Source: JBHGBB01 sp041946755
Lineage (GTDB): Bacteria; UBP4; UBA4092; JAOAEQ01
DNA length: 52,234 nucleotides
Assembly (NCBI GenBank): GCA_041946755.1
Contig: JBHGBB010000002.1
Location: 1 to 52,234 of the forward strand
Direction of reading: 5' to 3'
Made by a program: the position numbers and the translations under genes. Positions 43,959-50,724 of this stretch are shown piece after piece; the first letter of the stretch is position 1; the number at the start of each line of letters is the position of its first letter. The notes beneath the pieces are model-generated. The model was given only the letters and a program-made list of their open reading frames with translations. It was not told where the DNA came from and did no database searches.

Positions 43959-44816
43959 TTATTCGATAATCGGTATGAGGGTTCGTTTCCGTTTGGTGAA
44001 TGAAGCCAGTTGAGTGTATCCTACTTTTTTGAGTAACGCTATAGCTTGCTCGAATCCGGCACCGACATCTTTCGGCTGGTGCGCATCCGACCCTAGAGTT
44101 ACCGGTATCCGGTTCTGATAGCATAATTGCAGCCATGCGGGTTGCGGATATATTTCGCCTACCGGTTTCCGCAGACCGGCAGTATTCAATTCTACGGCGA
44201 TATTCGATGCGGCAATAGCTTTAATCGTTTTCTCAACCGTTGGCATGATATCTTTTGTCGGCCGATGCCCGAATATCTTAACTAAATCCAAATGGCCGAT
44301 AATATCTACCAACCCCGATTGAGCGCAGCGTTCGATTTGCGTTAAGTATTGCCGGTATATTTCATTTATATCCCGGGTAGAGAACCCATCTTTTTCGGCA
44401 GGATTATCGAATCCCCAGCCATCGAGATAATGGATCGAGCCGATTACATAATCGAATGGGAATTCGGCTAGAATTGCTCGCAATAGTTCGGTATGTTCCG
44501 GTATATAGTCTATTTCAATCCCAATTTTCAATTTAATCTGCGGATACTGTTCCTGCAATTTCTGAATCTTAACTACATAATCTTTAAACAATTTAATTAA
44601 TGGTGCCACTCCAGCCTGCTGCAATATTCGGAGGTTACTGAACTTCGCTTTATTCGCCGTCGCTTCATTCATCTGGGAAATAAAGAGATGTTCTGAAAAC
44701 CCATATTCCGCCAATCCGCAGGATATGGCTTGTTTAACATAATCTTCCATCGTTCCCACGGCATGGTCGGTTTGGGTGATATTGGTATGCGAATGATAGT
44801 CTAGTAACATCATCAA
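43959..44816 (-). CDS. PHP-domain histidinol-phosphatase (HisJ/HisK family)
   Basis: 285 residues. PHP metal motifs: DYHSHT (His8, His10), GFSEHLF, GSIHYLDGWGF, IGHLDLV and LGSDAHQPKDVG. Members remove phosphate from L-histidinol phosphate, the eighth step of histidine synthesis. No other his genes are near, so a different phosphoester substrate is possible. Three consecutive ATG codons open the frame; no Shine-Dalgarno sequence is visible. It is followed by the DMT transporter gene with a 3-base gap. Confidence 0.88.
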   Translation of the reverse strand: MMMLLDYHSHTNITQTDHAVGTMEDYVKQAISCGLAEYGFSEHLFISQMNEATANKAKFSNLRILQQAGVAPLIKLFKDYVVKIQKLQEQYPQIKLKIGIEIDYIPEHTELLRAILAEFPFDYVIGSIHYLDGWGFDNPAEKDGFSTRDINEIYRQYLTQIERCAQSGLVDIIGHLDLVKIFGHRPTKDIMPTVEKTIKAIAASNIAVELNTAGLRKPVGEIYPQPAWLQLCYQNRIPVTLGSDAHQPKDVGAGFEQAIALLKKVGYTQLASFTKRKRTLIPIIE

Positions 44817-44821
44817 AAAAA

Positions 44822-44913
44822 TAACCGCTGACTACGCTGAGGTCGCAAAGAATAATAGGATATGGTGATATATGCGGTTGATATCTCTGCGTACTCTGCG
44901 TTCTCTGCGGTTA
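44822..44913. repeat. inverted pair of CTCTGCG word repeats
   Basis: Left arm taaccgctgactacgctgag (44822-44841); right arm ctctgcgtactctgcgttct then CTGCGGTTAG (44885-44914), separated by about 40 bases. Same family as the repeats at 20.6 and 27.3 kb. Confidence 0.55.
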
Positions 44914-44929
44914 GAGTAATGCTTTTGGT

Positions 44930-45376
44930 TTATTTCATTACTATTTTATCATATCCTAGGGTAGCCGCTAAACTGGGTTTGCCGTTTATCGGCAGTTCTA
45001 GCGTCGCTTCCATCCAACCGTTATCTAGCTCGCGCACTTCCCGAACCTTCGCTCCCCGGAGAAACGCTTTAACTCTGGTCCGACTTACCGTACCTCGAGT
45101 CTGTTTAACTACTTTCCCGACTACTATTGCCAAATTCCGCTGGGCAACAACTATTGCCGCCCGCCGTGCCATCAGTTTCGATTGAGTCGAACTGATTGCA
45201 TAGCTCGGGGGTTTCCCGATCCCTTTAGCGATAATCACATTCTCGGTAATACAGATATCCTCTGAAGCTTTAATAACCAAGATTTTTCCGGTAGGAATAA
45301 AATCTTGCGCTGAAGCCAGGCTGATCCCGATAACCATACTTAATATAAACAACCCGAATATTATCTGAGATTTCAT
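44930..45376 (-). CDS. exported LPP20-like domain protein
   Basis: 148 residues from ATG 45376, which begins a clean signal peptide (SQIIFGLFILSMVIGISLASA); an ATG 24 bases earlier lies in a repeat (gcagattacacagattag) and is less likely. The mature part holds one LPP20/FlgT-N-like domain: STQSKLMARRAAIVVAQRNLAIVVG, RTRVKAFLRGAKVREVRELDNGWMEATLEL. It is the last of four adjacent minus-strand genes sharing this domain. Role probably in the envelope; unknown. Confidence 0.8.
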   Translation of the reverse strand: MKSQIIFGLFILSMVIGISLASAQDFIPTGKILVIKASEDICITENVIIAKGIGKPPSYAISSTQSKLMARRAAIVVAQRNLAIVVGKVVKQTRGTVSRTRVKAFLRGAKVREVRELDNGWMEATLELPINGKPSLAATLGYDKIVMK

Positions 45377-45418
45377 AATTCTAATCTGTGTAATCTGCAT
45401 TTTAATCTATGTAATCAT

Positions 45419-46537
45419 TTACTTGATTCTAACATCCAGCCGGTTTTGGGTAGTGCCAGTGATTTCGACTTTCGGGTTTTTAAGGGTTCCCAGTTCTTTT
45501 TCCAACTGGGTAGCCGACCCGGAATAATCGATATTGAGTATACCTACATTATTCAAAAACATCCGGCGGTAAACGTTTTGGATACCCTCAACATTTTTTA
45601 ATGCAGTTTCAAAAGCAGTTAACTTCTGCAAACTTGGGGCACTGACGACTAGTTGATAATCGGTCTGGTTATATACTTCTTTCTGCCATCGGCTAAATAA
45701 CTTATTGATTATCTCCGGAGCCAGTTTCGCACCCGCAGTTATAAACGCTGACCGGGCTGCCGGTTTCGGGCCACCCGCACCTTTTTTCGCGGTATAACTA
45801 TCTACCGCTAAAATGGTACCGGTATCGGTTCTGACTGCTTTAACATCGATATTCGCGGTATAGAAATAGAGTCGTTCTCCATAAACCACATCAGCACCGG
45901 CATCTTCTGCATTCGCTTCCCCAACCAGAACAATATCCGCACCGAACCGTCTGCCTAACGCGGCGGCTTTATCCGGATTCTTATAATTCAAATCGATATC
46001 TTTCGCTTTAATCTGTTCGAGCTGCGCTTTATCTACCACTTGCATCCCGAGTTCTAGCAAACCCGATTCGAGTTTAGTACCGACATTACTACTGGTCTGA
46101 TCTTCCCCATCGATCTTTTCGGCTATCAGCACCATTACTACCGGTTTATCTTTTAAAGCATAAATCAATCCTTTAGCCAGCAGGTCGTTATTCAATTTAC
46201 CGATTGCAACGACCGCTTTTATGCTCACCCAATAGGTACCGTTCTCTTTACTTTCATCCTGCAGTTCATACGACTGAACATACCCGGCAGTTTGGGTAAT
46301 AATCAGGTCGTTCAACAATTTGAAATCTTTCACCGCACTGGTTGAAGATAAAATCACTCCCGCGCCCTGTTCGACCGCGTTCCGAAGTGCATCGCGTACC
46401 GCGGCATCTTTCGCCTTTAAATCGGTTCCGGCAGCCTGCCCTTCAGCAAAAACCACTTTCGTTTCCTGTGCATAAGCAAAACTGATTAGTAACAATAACA
46501 GGAGGAAACATAACCAAGATATTTTATGATTTTGCAT
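45419..46537 (-). CDS. exported FlgT-like protein
   Basis: 372 residues with signal peptide (SWLCFLLLLLLISFAYA). It has an N-terminal FlgT-N-like domain (TDLKAKDAAVRDALRNAVEQGAGV ... SYELQDESKENGTYWVSIKAVV). A FlgT-M/CsgG-like middle follows (KPVVMVLIAEKIDG, GTKLESGLLELGMQVVDKAQ, ALGRRFGADIVLVGEANAED, DVKAVRTDTGTILAVDSYTAKKG), and then a small alpha/beta tail (LTAFETALKNVEGIQNVYRRMF). In Vibrio FlgT forms the flagellar H ring, but no flagellar gene is present here. AGAGGAG precedes the ATG. Confidence 0.85.
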   Translation of the reverse strand: MQNHKISWLCFLLLLLLISFAYAQETKVVFAEGQAAGTDLKAKDAAVRDALRNAVEQGAGVILSSTSAVKDFKLLNDLIITQTAGYVQSYELQDESKENGTYWVSIKAVVAIGKLNNDLLAKGLIYALKDKPVVMVLIAEKIDGEDQTSSNVGTKLESGLLELGMQVVDKAQLEQIKAKDIDLNYKNPDKAAALGRRFGADIVLVGEANAEDAGADVVYGERLYFYTANIDVKAVRTDTGTILAVDSYTAKKGAGGPKPAARSAFITAGAKLAPEIINKLFSRWQKEVYNQTDYQLVVSAPSLQKLTAFETALKNVEGIQNVYRRMFLNNVGILNIDYSGSATQLEKELGTLKNPKVEITGTTQNRLDVRIK

Positions 46538-46643
46538 CGTGTATCTCCTCTTTTTAAAATAATAAAATGATAATGGCTAATTGATTAATGATCAATGAAA
46601 TTAGAATGGATAATGATTAACTATTATCCATTCTAATTTGTTT

Positions 46644-47054
46644 TTAGTATCCTTTACAAGCTGCGCGGAGATCAGCGATCCGGACTTCTAGAATAACTTC
46701 ATACGTCTTATCCGGTAAAACCCGGCTGCTAATCACGCGAGCGCCGCGGAGAACGCCATCAACCCGGGTGCGAACGATATCGCTTTTTGCGACAAAATCC
46801 TGAACCGTGGTTTCTCCTTCAACTCTAACTCCTTTAACTCGTTCTAATAGATTCCGATATGCATCCGCTTTAGCCGCACGTTCTGCTAAAAGCCGAACCT
46901 GACCGGGCGGAGTCCCTGGCCGTATCGGAGGTGGAGCGCCTAATCCGGTAGCCCGAATTACCGGCGGGCCCGGTGGTCGTTCCGGAGTGGTTGCGCAACC
47001 AAATAAGATTGCAACGATAGAGATACAAGCGATAATAACTAATACCTTTTTCAT
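46644..47054 (-). CDS. LPP20-family lipoprotein
   Basis: 136 residues. Lipobox AILFGCAT (Cys20), a Pro/Gly-rich linker (PERPPGPPVIRATGLGAPPP) and one LPP20 domain: VRLLAERAAKADAYRNLLERVKGVRVEGETTVQDFVAKSDIVRTRVDGVLRGARVIS, ending YEVILEVRIADLRAACKGY. Closest in sequence to the domains of the 47169-47939 protein. Predicted to be anchored to a membrane in the periplasm. Confidence 0.88.
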   Translation of the reverse strand: MKKVLVIIACISIVAILFGCATTPERPPGPPVIRATGLGAPPPIRPGTPPGQVRLLAERAAKADAYRNLLERVKGVRVEGETTVQDFVAKSDIVRTRVDGVLRGARVISSRVLPDKTYEVILEVRIADLRAACKGY

Positions 47055-47118
47055 AGTTACTCACCCCCTAAAAATCTAAAATACTCATTTCAAATTTAGC
47101 ATTTAGCATTTTAAATTT

Positions 47119-47137
47119 AATCCGCCTTAGGCGGATT
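47119..47137. repeat. AATCCGCC...GGCGGATT hairpin
   Basis: Eight-base arms around TTA; same family as 15337-15356 and 48344-48358. Lies between two LPP20 genes amid TTTAGCATTTAGCATTTT word repeats. Confidence 0.55.
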
Positions 47138-47168
47138 GCAATGCTAATTTTGCATTTTAAAATGAGGT

Positions 47169-47939
47169 TTATCGATGCAGTATCGGGACTAAACCATCGA
47201 GCGCTAACACCATATCTACTTCACAGCTGCCATCTTCCAGATAGCGGACTCCGATCACTTTCGCGCCATGGATAAAGGTATCGACATTGGTTCGGATAAC
47301 ATCATCTTTAGTAACGAAATTCTCGATCGTAGTTTCGGCATTAATTCTAACCCCTTTTAACTGTTCCGCTAACTGCCGGTATCCATCAACCTGGGCGGCG
47401 CGTTTCGCCATTAATTTCTTCTGCGCCATGGACCCGGATTCCGGAGCGACTCCCGCCCCGGTTACATTAATCACCTGGGTTGCCCATTCCGGAGTTGGCG
47501 GTGGCGGTGCCGGGGGTGCGGGTGCTGCAACTACCGGTTCCGGTGGCGGTGGTGCGCCATACCCATACACATAAATATCCCCATAGTGTTTTGCGAGTTT
47601 CCGACCAAGGATTTTTTCTAATTCCGCTTGTTTCATAACGATGGTTACTTCGCAAACGCCATCCGGTTGATATCGCACATCGGTTACTTCCATGCCTTTA
47701 ATAAAGGTATCCAACCGGGTGCGGATAGTATCGTTTTGGGTAACGAAATCTTTAACCAGGGTTTTTGAGGTCAGCCGAAATCCCATAATCTGCTCGGAGA
47801 GATTCCGATAGGCATCAGCTTGTGCAGCGCGTTTCGCCATGAGTTTCGCCTGGGCATCGCTCATGGTTTGCCCGATGACAACAGGAACAAATACTAGCAT
47901 TAAGACAACGGTTAATAATAGGAAAACATGTTTCTTCAT
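47169..47939 (-). CDS. exported protein with two LPP20-like domains
   Basis: 256 residues: signal peptide (VFLLLTVVLMLVFVPVVIG), domain 1 (DAQAKLMAKRAAQADAYRNL ... NDTIRTRLDTFIKGMEVTDVRYQPDG), a linker rich in Pro and Ala (PPPPEPVVAAPAPPAPPPPTP), and domain 2 (QKKLMAKRAAQVDGYRQL ... DDVIRTNVDTFIHGAKVIGVRYLEDG). The two halves are clearly duplicates. It is the first gene of the four-gene module, with GGGGGGA near the start codon. Confidence 0.86.
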   Translation of the reverse strand: MKKHVFLLLTVVLMLVFVPVVIGQTMSDAQAKLMAKRAAQADAYRNLSEQIMGFRLTSKTLVKDFVTQNDTIRTRLDTFIKGMEVTDVRYQPDGVCEVTIVMKQAELEKILGRKLAKHYGDIYVYGYGAPPPPEPVVAAPAPPAPPPPTPEWATQVINVTGAGVAPESGSMAQKKLMAKRAAQVDGYRQLAEQLKGVRINAETTIENFVTKDDVIRTNVDTFIHGAKVIGVRYLEDGSCEVDMVLALDGLVPILHR

Positions 47940-47970
47940 AGATTGTTTGTCCCCCCTTTCGAAAATAATA

Positions 47971-48070
47971 GTTAAATAAGTTAAATGAGTTAAATGGTTG
48001 AATTCGACAAAAACAAGTAGACCGGAATTCTCTGATATAACTTATTTAACGTATTTAACTGATTTAACGG
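47971..48070. repeat. long inverted repeat of GTTAAAT units
   Basis: Three GTTAAAT units at 10-base spacing (47971-47998) face three ATTTAAC units in the opposite orientation (48041-48070), across about 45 bases that are themselves bordered by GAATTC sequences. They can form a stem of about 27 bp with mismatches. Confidence 0.6.
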
Positions 48071-48264
48071 TATGCTATTGAAAGTATACCACTATCAGGC
48101 ATATAGGAGCAAACAGTATCCGCGCATTTTTCTTGGATGTTTTTCTTAATTCACTAATACCTGACTAATAACTCTAATAAGATAGAGACACTTACTATTC
48201 TTTTTCCAGAGTATACTTAATTGGAAAACAAAAAAAGTTCTATATTTAAGTTGTCCTATAATTT

Positions 48265-48420
48265 TTTGCCATTTGGCAAATAATTATTTTGTATAGAAAT
48301 TGAACACTTCCCAGAATCTTTTACCATTTGGTAAAAGATTATTTCCGCCTGAGGCGGATAAGGGCGAGGATACCTCGCCCCTACTCTCTGATACGGGCGG
48401 GGTCTGCCCGCCCGGTATTT
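48265..48420. repeat. hairpin cluster including GC-rich REP-like units
   Basis: Hairpins in order: TTTGCC-ATTT-GGCAAA (48265-48280); an 11-bp stem with the same ATTT loop (48315-48340); TCCGCC-TGA-GGCGGA (48344-48358); gggcgaggatacctcgccc (48362-48380) followed by CTAC; and gggcggg...cccgccc (48395-48413). Reversed, the fourth reads GTAG then a GC-rich palindrome, the canonical REP layout. Confidence 0.65.
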
Positions 48421-48523
48421 TCTCACTAGAACCATGCCCAGACTCTAACACCTGATACCTTAGCCCCTCTTTATCCCGATTATTCTACTTTTTGTTTCTA
48501 AACAACGAAATAGACAATCTATA

Positions 48524-48546
48524 GGGCGGGGATACCCCGCCCCTAC
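48524..48546. repeat. GC-rich REP-like hairpin followed by CTAC
   Basis: gggcggggataccccgccc, then CTAC at 48543-48546. Same family as 48362-48384 and 49763-49785. Confidence 0.65.
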
Positions 48547-48606
48547 TCCAACCAATCCCTTTCCCTATTTAATTTCATTGCGATCGGGATTTTTATCCAT
48601 GCCGAT

Positions 48607-48654
48607 ACCGGAGTATACCTAGTGTGCCTTGAAGCCACACTAGGTCCTCTCCGG
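48607..48654. repeat. long interrupted hairpin
   Basis: Outer arms ACCGGAG/CTCCGGT and inner arms CCTAGTGTG/CACACTAGG around CCTTGAAGC. Could be a REP-like unit or a small structured RNA. Confidence 0.5.
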
Positions 48655-48769
48655 TGGAAAATAATTAAGTAGCAAGTACGAAGGAGCAAGTCCCAAACTT
48701 GGTTTTTTGGACTAAACACTTGTTTAAACTGGTTTATTTCGATTTTGCATATAGTATTTTTCAATTCCA

Positions 48770-48799
48770 TTGACGTTAATTAGGATTCTATGCTAAAAG
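48770..48799 (+). promoter_or_regulatory. possible promoter for the TM2 gene
   Basis: TTGACG (48770-48775), 18-base spacer ending TGC, TAAAAG (48794-48799), an extended -10 arrangement, 59 bases before the TM2 ATG. Confidence 0.4.
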
Positions 48800-48858
48800 T
48801 ATGGTGAGTTTAATAGCTGGTTTTATTCATTTTCTTTGATAAAGGAGGTGAAATAACC

Positions 48859-49146
48859 ATGAGTGGAGAAACTCCCGCTCCAACTCCAGTTTCTGCTCCA
48901 ACACCAGCACCAGCGGCAGCTCCCGGTCAAAAAGATTGGTTGATAACCCTGTTATTATCGATATTTCTCGGGACCCTGGGTGTCGACCGATTCTATTTAG
49001 GATATATCGGGCTTGGCATACTAAAACTGGCGATAACTATAGTATCTTGCGGTTTAGCCGGTTGGATTTGGTGGATTATCGACATCGTATTTATCGCTAC
49101 TGATAAAATGACCGATGCCACTGGACAAAAGCTGTATAAGAAATAA
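48859..49146 (+). CDS. TM2 domain protein
   Basis: 95 residues: a Pro/Ala-rich N-terminus (about 1-28) then a TM2 domain, KDWLITLLLSIFLGTLGVDRFYLGYIGLGILKLAITIVSCGLAGWIWWIIDIVFI, with the conserved DRFYLG turn between two membrane helices. AAGGAGGTG precedes the ATG. Function in bacteria unknown; often found near DUF2752 and DUF4190 genes, as here. Confidence 0.92.
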   Translation: MSGETPAPTPVSAPTPAPAAAPGQKDWLITLLLSIFLGTLGVDRFYLGYIGLGILKLAITIVSCGLAGWIWWIIDIVFIATDKMTDATGQKLYKK

Positions 49147-49222
49147 CCTACATTCTATAGTATAATTTTTTAGGGAATAGACCGCGAAAATCGGACTATT
49201 CCCTATTTTAACTTAAATACCC

Positions 49223-49696
49223 ATGCGTTTTATTAAAATTATACCGGTTCAAGACCGGGTGCAGAGTTGGATAGTATTCGGAATACTAAGTGTTTTCCTG
49301 CTGGTAGCGTTTGTTTGGCAGCCGAGTGATAATGGAATGACCTTATGCTATTTCCGGAATATAACCGGTCTACCCTGCCCGGGTTGTGGGATTACCCGGT
49401 CGTTATGCGCCATGGCTAAAGGAAATATATTCCGGTCATTCGAGTACCATATTTTCGGCCCGCTGGTATTCCTGATCGCAATCGGATTCTGGATTCGGTC
49501 GATTTTTGAACTTATCTATCGTAAAACGGTTATTATTTTACTTCCCGAAAGAATCAAACGAAAGTTGATTCCGGCATTTATTATCTGTTTATGTTTATTC
49601 TGGATCGCTAGAATTGGATATACCCTATCGCATCAAACACCGGATTCGGAATTTAAACATAGCTTAATCTCACATTTCTTTACCCATCATCGTTAA
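49223..49696 (+). CDS. DUF2752 membrane protein
   Basis: 157 residues with the DUF2752 signature NITGLPCPGCGITRSLCAMAKGNIFRSFEYHIFGP and about three to four hydrophobic helices. The CPGCGITR cysteines are conserved in the family; function unknown. It lies 76 bases after the TM2 gene and is followed by inverted GC-rich hairpins and a terminator. Confidence 0.9.
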   Translation: MRFIKIIPVQDRVQSWIVFGILSVFLLVAFVWQPSDNGMTLCYFRNITGLPCPGCGITRSLCAMAKGNIFRSFEYHIFGPLVFLIAIGFWIRSIFELIYRKTVIILLPERIKRKLIPAFIICLCLFWIARIGYTLSHQTPDSEFKHSLISHFFTHHR

Positions 49697-49703
49697 AAGT
49701 AAG

Positions 49704-49785
49704 GGCGGGGTTTCCCCGCCTGTTATAGATCCGATTATTTTCTATCTTATTTCCGAAAGAACGGGCGGGGAAACCCCGCCCCTAC
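49704..49785. repeat. inverted pair of GC-rich REP-like hairpins
   Basis: ggcggggtttccccgcc (49704-49720) and gggcggggaaaccccgccc (49763-49781) followed by CTAC (49782-49785). The loops TTT and AAA are complementary, so the two units are inverted copies, as in bipartite REP (BIME) elements. Confidence 0.7.
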
Positions 49786-49802
49786 TCCATAAAGCTTAAT
49801 AT

Positions 49803-49836
49803 AAAAAAAAGAGCGAGATACTATCTCGCTCTTTTT
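49803..49836. terminator. bidirectional rho-independent terminator
   Basis: Stem GAGCGAGATA/TATCTCGCTC (49811-49831) flanked by an A-tract and a T-tract, between the convergent DUF2752 and DUF4190 genes. Confidence 0.85.
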
Positions 49837-49862
49837 ATTCTATTATCAGATGAAAGATATCA

Positions 49863-50327
49863 TTAAAACGGCCGGAATTGATGCGAAAATGGCGCGCGAA
49901 ACGCCATTGATGAAAAGGCAAATCCGATCCATAAAATCGCCCAGAGCATTCCCAAGACTAAAAGCACCGTTCCGATTATCCCCAGAATTTTGCCGGCAGT
50001 AGCATATCCTTTCCCTTCAGGAGACGAAATACCCGTATTAATTTTACTCAATTCCGACGACCCTAAAATCCAGGCGATCGGCGCTAAGATACCGCAACAG
50101 ATTAAACCAAGAATACCCAGAACCAGCGAAGTTATCGCCTGCCCGCTTGCTTTCCCTGGAATACTTGGGGTTGGTATCGGTGCAGTACCCGGAACGGATG
50201 ACACCGGTGGCGGCGATAACGGTTCTGGAGATACCACTGCAGTTGGTATCTGCACAAATTTCGTCCCGCAATGAGGGCAAAATTGAGCATTATTATCAAC
50301 CTGCGTTCCACAGGATGAACAGAACAT
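49863..50327 (-). CDS. zinc-ribbon/DUF4190 membrane protein
   Basis: 154 residues. An N-terminal zinc ribbon (MFCSSCGTQVDNNAQFCPHCG: Cys3, Cys6, Cys17, Cys20) joins through a Pro/Ser-rich linker (about 28-58) to two membrane helices of DUF4190 (SLVLGILGLICCGILAPIAWILGSSEL, KILGIIGTVLLVLGMLW). Paralogue of the gene immediately upstream, which lacks the ribbon. The zinc ribbon is probably cytosolic. Function unknown. Confidence 0.9.
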   Translation of the reverse strand: MFCSSCGTQVDNNAQFCPHCGTKFVQIPTAVVSPEPLSPPPVSSVPGTAPIPTPSIPGKASGQAITSLVLGILGLICCGILAPIAWILGSSELSKINTGISSPEGKGYATAGKILGIIGTVLLVLGMLWAILWIGFAFSSMAFRAPFSHQFRPF

Positions 50328-50381
50328 AGATTACTATCAACTCCTAAATCTAATTAAATTATACTGGGTATTAGCCATTAC

Positions 50382-50693
50382 TTAATGCATATGGGTTGCG
50401 GCTAATCCAGCAAACATAACGAAATAGAATATCATGAATATAATGGTGAGAACTAATAGAACGCTCCCAATTATACCCATAATCATCCCGGCTTGCGCGA
50501 ATCCTTTACCCGCTTGCGAAGAGAGCCCGGCTTTAATCTGTTTCAATTCTGCGCTCCCGATATACCAGGCAAACGGAGCAATTACCCCACAACAAACGAT
50601 GCCAAGGATACCCAGTACTAAAGCAGTAGTAGCTTTCGAACTGGCTTTTTCCGGCTGGACCGGAGCACTAACTTGCGGCTGCTGCGTATTCAT
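50382..50693 (-). CDS. DUF4190 membrane protein
   Basis: 103 residues from ATG 50693, which has AAAGGAGG upstream; a longer frame from 50768 would overlap the neighbouring gene and has no ribosome-binding site. Short polar N-terminus, then two DUF4190 helices (TTALVLGILGIVCCGVIAPFAWYIGSAEL, MIMGIIGSVLLVLTIIFMIFYFVMF). About 65 residues align with the zinc-ribbon protein at 49863-50327, with the conserved CCG and GKG motifs. Probably co-transcribed with its neighbours. Confidence 0.87.
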   Translation of the reverse strand: MNTQQPQVSAPVQPEKASSKATTALVLGILGIVCCGVIAPFAWYIGSAELKQIKAGLSSQAGKGFAQAGMIMGIIGSVLLVLTIIFMIFYFVMFAGLAATHMH

Positions 50694-50724
50694 AAAATAA
50701 TGTTCCTCCTTTAATAAGGTTTGA

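Larger units (their letters stand above)
47940..48858. other. 919-base non-coding, hairpin-rich gap
   Basis: No convincing gene. Contents: GTTAAAT inverted arms (47971-47998 and 48041-48070); CCATTTGG-centred hairpins at 48265-48280 and 48315-48340; GC-rich REP-like hairpins at 48362-48380, 48395-48413 and 48524-48542; a long interrupted hairpin at 48607-48654; and a promoter-like site at 48770-48799. Confidence 0.6.

Noticed and set aside
45419..46537. Flagellar assembly role for the FlgT-like protein
   Set aside because: No flagellar or chemotaxis gene is present in 52 kb, and the neighbours are LPP20-like proteins rather than FlgO/FlgP.
48543..48770. 75-codon minus-strand open frame in the 48 kb gap
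   Set aside because: It runs through REP-like hairpins and the long interrupted hairpin, has no ribosome-binding site and no protein-like composition; its last codons are the GC-rich repeat.
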